A stretch of 12,399 bases of DNA from Coprosoma sp963632935. GTDB taxonomy: Bacteria > Bacillota_I > Bacilli_A > RF39 > UBA660. How positions within the stretch are numbered: the first letter of the stretch is position 1; each line of letters starts with the position of its first letter. Below are positions 5,904 to 12,399 of the stretch, one piece after another. Where the stretch lies: contig CAVGWA010000026.1 in the NCBI GenBank assembly GCA_963632935.1, positions 1 to 12,399 of the forward strand, read 5' to 3'. The notes beneath the pieces were generated by a model. It saw only the letters and a program-made list of their open reading frames with translations, searched no databases and was not told the DNA's origin. The position numbers were made by a program, and so were the translations under genes.

Positions 5904-8108
5904 TTATCCATTTGGATTTGTTGTTGAAATATGTAAATCAAAAGTAAATAAATTCCTTGAGTATTGTCTTGCTTCTAAATAATAAGTATCACCTGCATTA
6001 AATGTGACTTCAAAACAAAAACTCATATTGTAATCATCATCACTTGTGGCATATTCACTTTTAGAAGAATCATATAAAGTTCCATAAGTATCTGAACTAG
6101 ACTCACAATAAATATAATAAGTAGCGCTTGTATTAGCGGTGATTTTATAAAATTTAGATGTATATTCTTCTTCATCTACTACTTGATCAGTAAGCACTAC
6201 GTCTAGGTCGCTTAATATAACTTCTAAAGCGGTATCAATAGTTCTTCCATCTGCGCCAATAAAGATTTTACTAGTATTAGAAAAAGTACCATTTGCTCCA
6301 TAAGCAGTAACCTCAATTACGTGACTATCTTCTAAACTTATATAGGTCGTTAAGTCATAAATTCGAATGCTGCTAGTAGCGATTTCTTCCTTATCAATAA
6401 CAAGCTTATAAGTTAGAGCCTTATCAACTGCTACCCAAGATAAAATACCATCACTACTTAATACTAAATTTGGAGCATCTAACCTAGTATAAGAAACTAC
6501 ATTGCTTGAAGGCGATAAGTCCCAATTAGATGCATACGCTTTAACGGTTATTGCATAGACTCCTCCTTCTAGGCTATAAGAGGATAAATCTATGCTTGTA
6601 GATGAGGTAGTAAACCATAAACTTTCATCTTTATAAACATAATAACTTGTAGCATTTTCTACTACTTCCCAAGATAAAGTGTTCTCACTCAAAGCAATTA
6701 TTGGAGCCTTTAAAGATAAGATGTAGGTCACCTCGTTGCTCTCATCAGAAGCAAGTCTCTCATTTAAAGCTCTTACTTTAACATAGTAGGTCCCTCCACT
6801 TGTTATTTTATTTCTTAAGTTATAACTTGTTTCAGTGGTTGAAACTGTGTATGTAGATTTACCAGTTATAGAAATGGAGTAATTTGTTGCATTTTCTACC
6901 TGCTCCCAAGAAACAGTATCGCCATCAATCGTAATTATTGGATCATTTAGTTTTTTAGTTTCATATGGTATATAAAATCCGGTTCCACCTCCATGTGTCA
7001 TTGTTGCTAAATGATAAGAAGTTGAGTCATTCATATAATTCCAATGAAAATAAATCGGAGCATAATTTGAAACAAAACATGCAGCAGATTGGAAGTTATA
7101 GTTATAAACGTCACATGGAATTGTACCTGTATCTGGTAAACCAATATGGGAGTATCTTCTCATTTTATCTGTTATTTTAGTTCCAAAATATTGTGTGCCA
7201 CATTCCCAATAAGGAGCATCAACAAACACCTCATAATAAGCAGCTCCATCATATAAAAAGAGCGTTAAATTTTGAAAACTTGTAGCACCAGAACTTGTTG
7301 TACCTGGACCTAAACAAATAAAATCTTCATTAAAAGTAAAAGTTAAATGTCCATTAGTTTTGTATTCTAAAGTTCCTGCTGCAGTAATGTTTGATGATAC
7401 TGACTCAAATTTCTCACCAGGTTCTAAAGTAGATACTTTTTCAGTAATTTTATGAGTTATTGAGTCTACAAGTTTTATTTGAGCACTATAAGTTGATGCA
7501 GTGCCATTAGTTAAACAAAGGATATAAACTTTCGCCTTACTTAAAGATACTCCTGACTTTACATAAATATTATCAGCAACGGTTCCTTTAGAGACTTTTA
7601 CAACACCATCACTAATGGTCAAAGTGGATTTTTTGGCCTCGCAATAAAAAGCTTGTACAGGAAAGTAATCGATTGGGTAATCCGGAGCACTTGGTGTTGC
7701 CTCTACTGTAACTTTAGTTAAGAGTTTACCATTAGATGGCTTTATCTTTTGCACTTGTCCACTTGGAGTTACTTTCTTTTCTTCTGTTTGAATGTATAAA
7801 GTTTTTTTATTTCCGATTATGTCTTTAGCAATATAACCTTGTCTATTAATGGTTGCACTAGGCGAGATAACGATTGGATAATTACTCTCATCATTACTTA
7901 AATAAGACTTTGAAATAATGGTAGCATTAACTTTAACTTCAGCATCTTCTATCGTGCCACTTTGCTCAATCTTATTATTATCTACTATAACTTTTCCTTT
8001 ACGTACTTCACTTGCTTTAGCAGTTACTTTAGAGACATCAGCATATCCTTCCTTTACTTTTCTAATTGCATCATCTATTTGATTTCCTGTAAAAATAATC
8101 TTTCCCAT
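5904..8108 (-). CDS. Extended tail-tip / receptor-binding protein with FN3 repeats, 734 aa
   Basis: Probable tail-fibre or receptor-binding protein. Residues 1-385 are paralogous to the whole preceding 366-aa protein. Shared landmarks are MGK..., DDAIRKV...YADV, 'GTIEDAEV', a TPSxxxQxIKxSxGKL segment typical of phage tail fibres (114-130), KAKVY (191-195), and the ending near GFYIPYE (377-383). Three fibronectin-III-like repeats follow at about 387-463, 466-541 and 543-617, each with an SWxxVxxAxxY strand. A PPC-like beta domain closes the protein (622-728: FYKI..., SDTYGTLYDSS, DDD, AGDTYYLEA). Such domains usually bind sugars or cell-surface polymers. The frame stays open upstream to 8150, but the ATG at 8106-8108 is chosen: AAGGAG is seven bases upstream and the resulting MGK start matches the paralogue. 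An ATG one codon earlier has a spacing of only four. Confidence 0.85.
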   Translation of the reverse strand: MGKIIFTGNQIDDAIRKVKEGYADVSKVTAKASEVRKGKVIVDNNKIEQSGTIEDAEVKVNATIISKSYLSNDESNYPIVISPSATINRQGYIAKDIIGNKKTLYIQTEEKKVTPSGQVQKIKPSNGKLLTKVTVEATPSAPDYPIDYFPVQAFYCEAKKSTLTISDGVVKVSKGTVADNIYVKSGVSLSKAKVYILCLTNGTASTYSAQIKLVDSITHKITEKVSTLEPGEKFESVSSNITAAGTLEYKTNGHLTFTFNEDFICLGPGTTSSGATSFQNLTLFLYDGAAYYEVFVDAPYWECGTQYFGTKITDKMRRYSHIGLPDTGTIPCDVYNYNFQSAACFVSNYAPIYFHWNYMNDSTSYHLATMTHGGGTGFYIPYETKKLNDPIITIDGDTVSWEQVENATNYSISITGKSTYTVSTTETSYNLRNKITSGGTYYVKVRALNERLASDESNEVTYILSLKAPIIALSENTLSWEVVENATSYYVYKDESLWFTTSSTSIDLSSYSLEGGVYAITVKAYASNWDLSPSSNVVSYTRLDAPNLVLSSDGILSWVAVDKALTYKLVIDKEEIATSSIRIYDLTTYISLEDSHVIEVTAYGANGTFSNTSKIFIGADGRTIDTALEVILSDLDVVLTDQVVDEEEYTSKFYKITANTSATYYIYCESSSDTYGTLYDSSKSEYATSDDDYNMSFCFEVTFNAGDTYYLEARQYSRNLFTFDLHISTTNPNG
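5925..6245 (-). other. PPC-like C-terminal domain of the 734-aa tail protein
   Basis: Residues 622-728 follow the bacterial pre-peptidase C-terminal pattern: an FYKITANTS strand, a 'SSDTYGTLYDSS' turn, an acidic DDD loop, then an 'F.AGDTYYLEA' strand. In other proteins such domains aid binding to surfaces or polymers. The call rests on pattern recognition only. Confidence 0.5.
6258..6950 (-). repeat. Three tandem FN3-like repeats inside the 734-aa tail protein
   Basis: Repeats begin near LNDPIITIDGDTVSWEQVENA, LKAPIIALSENTLSWEVVENA and LDAPNLVLSSDGILSWVAV. Each has an SW..V..A..Y strand and ends in a V.A or V.Y strand. The first two also match at DNA level around the SWE.VENAT segment (about 6885-6915 and 6647-6677), so that duplication is fairly recent. 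The third is more diverged. Confidence 0.7.
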
Positions 8109-9208
8109 CATTCTTCTCCTTCGACAAAATAACCAACATAACTCCCCCAATTAAAAGTCATACGAAGTGGATCATAATTTGTCGTCTTATCCCAAAAGAA
8201 AAAGAAATAAAGATTAGTCATATTTGCAAATAATAGTTTTGGTTTATAAAAATTAACCGGTACTTCGCCTCTAACTACTTTAAGATCACCATTATAAAAA
8301 CCTACAGCATTTCTTGCATATGAACCAACTCCACTAGAGCCATGTCTAAAGAATTTATAATCAACGCAAGGAATGTAATAATAGCCATTAATATAAAGAA
8401 GTAAGATACAACTTCCAGTTTGATACATGCAATAAAAATTAGATGAGTGAGTAAATTGTACTCTTCCTTCAGTAGTTAAAGTAATTGTCCCAGGAGTTGC
8501 ATAACTAGCTGAGGTGCCAGTAGCCGAGTCTCCAGGAGATAAAACAATCGTAGTATCAGGAATTTGCTTTGTTTCTGGATCTACTATCACAAGTGGATTT
8601 AAATCATTAATAGTTTCACCCATTCTAAATAAATAAACCTTTGCCTTCCCTGATGAAAGAGCATCTGCTGTACAATAAACATTATTATGCTTACTACCAC
8701 TTGGAACATATGCTCCATAGCCTACAACAGTTTTATCAGTAGGTTTTGTAACATTGAAAGAGGTGATACACATTCCATCAATTACTGCTGGTACTTCCGC
8801 TGCACCAACATCTACTTCTTCCATTAATTTGCCATAAGATGCTTTAATTTCTTGTCTTGATTTACTTGGTGTACAACTTTTAGTTTCAGTTTTTACGTAT
8901 TTAGTTATTGCAGTTCCTTCTTCTATTTCACTTAAATAACCTGCTTTTGATAGATTAACACTAGGAGTGACACTAACTGGATAATCACTCTCATCTTCAC
9001 CAATTAAATTAGATTCAATAGATACACTAGGAGTAATTTCAGCATCTTCTAAAGTTCCAACAATGAGTTCTTTTTGAGCATTCATAAACGTTTTGCCTTT
9101 AACGACATCCTCTGCACTTGCATCTACATTTTTAACATCTGCATAATCACTTCTAACTTTCCTAATTGCTGCATCAAATTCACTAGTTTTATAGTTAAGT
9201 TTTCCCAT
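8108..9208 (-). CDS. Tail-tip / receptor-binding protein, short paralogue, 366 aa
   Basis: Probable tail-tip or host-recognition protein. It aligns along its full length with residues 1-385 of the next gene. The N-terminal part (1-140) has DAAIRKV, YADV, VVKGKTF, GTLEDAE and a TPSKSRQEIKASYGKL segment of the kind repeated in Firmicutes phage tail fibres. The C-terminal half has KAKVY (188-192), LSPGD, a TPGTITL..EGRVQFTHSSNF stretch, and an aromatic end with LYFFFFWD (333-340). It lacks the FN3 and PPC extension of its paralogue. The ATG follows the hub gene's stop directly (TAAATG), with AAGGAGG 11 bases upstream inside that gene. The TGA stop overlaps the next ATG. The exact receptor and virion position are not visible. 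Confidence 0.82.
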   Translation of the reverse strand: MGKLNYKTSEFDAAIRKVRSDYADVKNVDASAEDVVKGKTFMNAQKELIVGTLEDAEITPSVSIESNLIGEDESDYPVSVTPSVNLSKAGYLSEIEEGTAITKYVKTETKSCTPSKSRQEIKASYGKLMEEVDVGAAEVPAVIDGMCITSFNVTKPTDKTVVGYGAYVPSGSKHNNVYCTADALSSGKAKVYLFRMGETINDLNPLVIVDPETKQIPDTTIVLSPGDSATGTSASYATPGTITLTTEGRVQFTHSSNFYCMYQTGSCILLLYINGYYYIPCVDYKFFRHGSSGVGSYARNAVGFYNGDLKVVRGEVPVNFYKPKLLFANMTNLYFFFFWDKTTNYDPLRMTFNWGSYVGYFVEGEE

Positions 9209-10633
9209 TTAACCAATTACCTCCTTAATAAAATCATTCATATCATCCGTTGAATAACTGCTCACATAATCATTAATTCCAATTAAACTAACTTTATCTT
9301 CTGCACTATCAATAACTAAATCAGGCAATGAATCATAAAGATAAATATCACTAATTTCACTTAAACTTTTTAAAGTTAATGAACCACTTATTGCACCATT
9401 AAAAGTGATGGTATGATTCAAAATTAAAGCTGAAATATAAGTGCCATAAATCGTTGCAAAATAGATAGCATCTAAAGTTTCAAGTTCTGGATTACCTCTA
9501 TATTTAACGGTGTGAGTAAGCCTAAATTGGAGATAGTTTGCCACGTGATAAATAAGAGCATATTGTAAAGAAGCCGATGTAATGAGTTGATTTTTCTCAC
9601 TATCAGTTGAACCACTTGTATTAATAGAAACAATAGACTCGGTTGTACTAATTGAGGTGCTTATCTTTTTACCACTTACTTTAACTGTATATGATCCACT
9701 TCCATTTAAAATAAAATCTGCGGCACTAGCATAAGTCTTAACATCTGACAAAGTTGCCGAACCTTCTACAGTTATTACTTGTTCTGTTGAGGTACTATAT
9801 TCGATATGACAGGCAGTTTCACCATTTGCATCAATGACAAAGGTAGATAATTCACTAACTTCCGTATCAGGCGTATAAACATAAAGATTCGCTTCAACTT
9901 TATAAAGTGTTTCAATTTTGGAAATAGCATCTCCGTTTAATGCAATTGAATCTAGAGTAATTACAAAGTTATCTGGTGTAATGCTTAAATTAAATGGTTC
10001 AATTCTTATCATTCCATTTACCGTCTTTAAAGTACACCTAGCAGCATGAGCTATAAGCTGTAAACAATTAATATGAGTACTTATAGGAAGAGGAGCATTT
10101 GTCGTCATTAATAAAAGTGAGGAATCAACATAATAATCACTACTTGCTACTCCTGCATCATTTAAAACACTGACCGCTAAATCATAAAGACTAGAGTTCC
10201 TATACACACCTTTATAGTAAGTTTTGGTTAAATGGCACAATTTAGAACTTGCCTTAAAAGTAGCAATTCCACTAGAGACAGTAGGTTTTGCATCTAAATA
10301 ATAAATATCAGGAGTTAACCATTCTATGACTCCACTTGATATTTCAAAACCAAACTCTACTTTAATCTCAGCATTTTCATCCATTGAACTCCACTTGCCT
10401 TTAGGATTAGAAGGGTTATAACTTCCCTCAAAATCAAATATAGAAAAGTTAAAATTCTCTTTAGGAACACGTCTAGAAAGTGGATCTACTTCATTAGTTT
10501 TTGTAGCAGTTGAGATTTCTTCATCACTAAATATAAAAGTTTCAGTGCCAGATATGAGAGTTATTTTTAAATGTGACCTATTTCTGCATCTTTCACTCAT
10601 TTTAATATCATAGTTTTCAGTTCTAGATTTCAT
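9209..10633 (-). CDS. Tail hub / Tal-like baseplate protein, 474 aa
   Basis: Follows the Dit-like gene, where siphophages carry the tail-associated (hub) protein that caps the tail tube and connects to receptor-binding proteins. The N-terminal part (about 1-135) is beta-rich, with 'DPLSRRVPKENFNFSIFD' (50-67) and 'GSYNPSNPKGKW' (70-81); I recall this combination from tail proteins of gut Firmicutes prophages. The C-terminal half (about 230-440) is Ser/Thr/Val-rich beta structure ending in ITFNGAISGSLTLKSL, like a hub insertion domain. I see no lysozyme or peptidase motif, so a cell-wall-cutting role is unsupported. TAATG overlap with the Dit-like gene, with GGAGG nine bases upstream, shows translational coupling. 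Function rests mainly on gene order and general character. Confidence 0.72.
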   Translation of the reverse strand: MKSRTENYDIKMSERCRNRSHLKITLISGTETFIFSDEEISTATKTNEVDPLSRRVPKENFNFSIFDFEGSYNPSNPKGKWSSMDENAEIKVEFGFEISSGVIEWLTPDIYYLDAKPTVSSGIATFKASSKLCHLTKTYYKGVYRNSSLYDLAVSVLNDAGVASSDYYVDSSLLLMTTNAPLPISTHINCLQLIAHAARCTLKTVNGMIRIEPFNLSITPDNFVITLDSIALNGDAISKIETLYKVEANLYVYTPDTEVSELSTFVIDANGETACHIEYSTSTEQVITVEGSATLSDVKTYASAADFILNGSGSYTVKVSGKKISTSISTTESIVSINTSGSTDSEKNQLITSASLQYALIYHVANYLQFRLTHTVKYRGNPELETLDAIYFATIYGTYISALILNHTITFNGAISGSLTLKSLSEISDIYLYDSLPDLVIDSAEDKVSLIGINDYVSSYSTDDMNDFIKEVIG

Positions 10634-11070
10634 TAACTTGCTCCTCCCATATCAACTACTGAGATTTGGCAGTTTTGTAAAAATCTAGGCATTCCATAAT
10701 TACTCAAGCTTTGGTTACTAGAAGGTCTATAAGGTTCACAGGTAGGATTTTCTACATAGAACTTTCTAGTTTGCCAAATACCTCGATTAAAGTTGAAATA
10801 CCTAGAATAAAAGAACATCCCATTCTCTTCTAACCAATTATTAATTTCCCACCATTTAGTGCAATCCATAATTTCCCAGGTTAAGGTTTGTTTATCTCTA
10901 CTTCTTCCTATCATTTGAGCAACAATTGAGCCATCACTACTCTCTTGCATTTGTGATTTTCTAGAAGTCTCAAAAGTACCTGAAGTAGGAAATGGAACCT
11001 CTAAATTTAAAGAATCAGTGCTTTTCCCCCAATACATAAATCCTGGTTTCATTTTTATATTAATAGGCAT
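10633..11070 (-). CDS. Dit-like distal tail protein, 145 aa
   Basis: Lies between the tape measure and the hub gene, the conserved place of the distal tail (Dit) protein, which forms the hexameric platform at the end of the tail. The size fits a minimal Dit without carrier domains. Residues include an aromatic/polar set such as MYWGKSTDSLNL, TLTWEIMDCTKWWEINNWLEENG and RFLQNCQISVVDMG, consistent with a small beta-sandwich, but I do not recognise a defined motif. The longer frame begins at 11088. The ATG at 11068-11070 is chosen because GGGAGG lies eight bases upstream (11079-11084), while the outer ATG has no ribosome site. The start lies within the tape measure's last codons (11-base overlap). 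Confidence 0.7.
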   Translation of the reverse strand: MPINIKMKPGFMYWGKSTDSLNLEVPFPTSGTFETSRKSQMQESSDGSIVAQMIGRSRDKQTLTWEIMDCTKWWEINNWLEENGMFFYSRYFNFNRGIWQTRKFYVENPTCEPYRPSSNQSLSNYGMPRFLQNCQISVVDMGGAS

Positions 11071-12399
11071 TTTTAAAACCTCCCTCATTAACTGTTAATC
11101 CTCTTTTTTCTTCATATCTAGAATTTGCTCTACCTATTTCATCATCACCAATTACAAGCGATAATTCCTTATTTAAGATTTGTTTTAATAGTGAGTTTTG
11201 TTCCTTTAATAAAGTTATTTGTTCTTGAGAAGACGTGCTTTCATTAAAGTTAGATCTAGATAAATCAAGAGCAGAATTAATGGCACTACTTATTCTTGAT
11301 GGTTCACTATTATTGTCATAAGCCACACTTTTTACATGTGCTTTAGCATCAATATCAAAATCACTAGGTATAGCCTTCTCGATATCACTTTCTACATTTT
11401 TCATAGTATCAACAAACCCTTCACCAAGTCCTAGTCCAAGGTTCTCTCCAATTTCAGCAAATTTAGTTGATGGAGAGTGGATACCAAAGAAATCTTTAAT
11501 ACCTGTCCATAAGTCATTACAAACATTACTCAAATTGTCCCATAACCAATTAACCTTACTTTTGATTCCTTCCCATAACCCTTTTATAAGATTTGCTCCC
11601 ATTTCATAAAGTTTAGGAATTGCATCAAAAAGTGAGTCAATAATTGCTGTTATGATTTGAGGAACACTTGCCACTAATTGTTCTATGATTTCAGGTAAAT
11701 GTTCTATAATGCCATTAATACAATCAAATACTGCACTAACTAATTCAGGAATTAACCCAATAAGTGTATCTATAATGCTAGAAACTATCTCAGGGATAAG
11801 AGGAACTAACATAGTGATAATTTTTGGTAAACTTTCTACTATTCCTAAAATGACACTAAATACTGCATTTAAAATATCAGGAAGAGAATCAACAATTGTA
11901 ACTAATACACTAGAAATAATCTCTTCAGCCATTGAAACTATCGACAAAATAATATCTGGTAAAGAGTCAATAATTGATTGAATAATGGATAAAACGGCAC
12001 TAATAAGCGTAGGAATGCTTGCTAAAAGCGATTTAACTACTTGAGGTATTATTTTACCTATTGCATTAATAAGTTGAGGAATAGCGCCTAAAATTGCCTT
12101 AATTACGCCATTTAAAATAGTAGTTAAAGCACCTATAAATGAAGGTAAATTACTAGCAATTGCACTCACCATTTCTTCAACTATTTTAATTACCTTATCA
12201 AGTAAAACTGATAAATTAGAATCAAGATTTGAAGCAATATTTGTAATTAAGCTAATTATTGTCTCTAGTATTATAGGAAGCATACTTGTTACTATTTCTA
12301 CGACTTCAGTACATATATTAAAAACACTAGTTGTAAACTCGCCCGATGAACTAGATACACTCTCAAGCAAGGTGGTTATTACTTCCTTAAAAGCATTTA
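11060..12399 (-). CDS. Tape measure protein, C-terminal part (cut at window edge)
   Basis: The frame remains open to the right edge (from about 12397), so this is only the last ~445 residues. No real start lies inside; a TTG at 12368-12370 is internal. The tape measure sets tail length by stretching along the tail tube. The visible N-terminal half is a long hydrophobic helical region with repeated LP/IP motifs. It is followed by a Trp-rich segment and the hallmark FFGIHSPSTKFAEIGENLGLG, common in Firmicutes tape measures. A final coiled-coil-like stretch (SQEQITLLKEQNSLLKQIL) ends the protein. Numbered from the TTG, the HSPS motif is near residues 298-301. The membrane-like helices fit the role of entering the host membrane at infection. 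No peptidoglycan hydrolase domain is seen in this part. Confidence 0.9.
   Translation of the reverse strand, partial: NAFKEVITTLLESVSSSSGEFTTSVFNICTEVVEIVTSMLPIILETIISLITNIASNLDSNLSVLLDKVIKIVEEMVSAIASNLPSFIGALTTILNGVIKAILGAIPQLINAIGKIIPQVVKSLLASIPTLISAVLSIIQSIIDSLPDIILSIVSMAEEIISSVLVTIVDSLPDILNAVFSVILGIVESLPKIITMLVPLIPEIVSSIIDTLIGLIPELVSAVFDCINGIIEHLPEIIEQLVASVPQIITAIIDSLFDAIPKLYEMGANLIKGLWEGIKSKVNWLWDNLSNVCNDLWTGIKDFFGIHSPSTKFAEIGENLGLGLGEGFVDTMKNVESDIEKAIPSDFDIDAKAHVKSVAYDNNSEPSRISSAINSALDLSRSNFNESTSSQEQITLLKEQNSLLKQILNKELSLVIGDDEIGRANSRYEEKRGLTVNEGGFKNAY

Noticed and set aside
6965..7180. Rightward 71-aa open frame
   Set aside because: Shadow frame opposite the 734-aa tail protein, in a region aligned with its paralogue.
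11685..11981. Rightward 98-aa open frame
   Set aside because: Antisense to the repetitive tape measure helix region; the open frame is a by-product of its regular codon pattern.
5904..12399. R-type or other contractile tail particle rather than a phage
   Set aside because: No sheath, baseplate wedge or spike genes are seen. The order tape measure, Dit-like, hub, receptor-binding, holin fits a non-contractile siphophage tail, though genes beyond the edge are unseen.
1..12399. CRISPR array, tRNA or rRNA genes
   Set aside because: No regularly spaced repeats or tRNA-like cloverleaf were noticed on either strand, and nearly all DNA is taken up by protein genes.

Overview
The window looks like part of a prophage, or of a free temperate phage genome, from a low-GC Bacillota (Firmicutes-type) host. 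The DNA is AT-rich, ribosome sites are strong AAGGAG/GGAGG types, and genes are tightly overlapped. TGA is used as a stop (8108-8110) and Trp is TGG, so the ordinary bacterial code applies. The host cannot be named more precisely from the sequence.

Region 1 (about 1-5262) is a recombination module with three large serine recombinases. A 166-bp divergent control region (3509-3674) separates two operons. The leftward operon encodes a 119-aa HTH plus double Cys4 zinc-finger protein, a 56-aa SHOCT-like protein, a 423-aa recombinase and a 527-aa recombinase. The rightward operon encodes a second SHOCT-like protein (53 aa) coupled by an ATGAGTAA overlap to a 477-aa recombinase. All three recombinases keep the catalytic serine, the conserved arginines and a zinc ribbon, so all look active. 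The control region carries two GGCGGA-containing repeats one helical repeat unit apart, a small inverted repeat and a TTGACA promoter candidate.

Region 2 (5263-5299) is a hairpin terminator between convergent operons.

Region 3 (5300-12399, all leftward) is the end of the late operon of a tailed phage with a long tail. In transcription order it encodes the C-terminal part of the tape measure protein (cut by the window edge), a Dit-like distal tail protein, a tail hub/Tal-like protein, two paralogous tail-tip or receptor-binding proteins, a single-TM small protein and a holin. The second receptor-binding paralogue is extended by three fibronectin-III-like repeats and a PPC-like domain. No endolysin is encoded here.

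The first ~100 bases hold no complete gene. They contain a leftward open frame running off the edge that resembles a recombinase C-terminus, and a hairpin terminator. This is a possible element boundary. Three start codons were moved inward from the longest frame because a ribosome site and the paralogue or overlap context support the inner ATG: 3159, 8108 and 11070.
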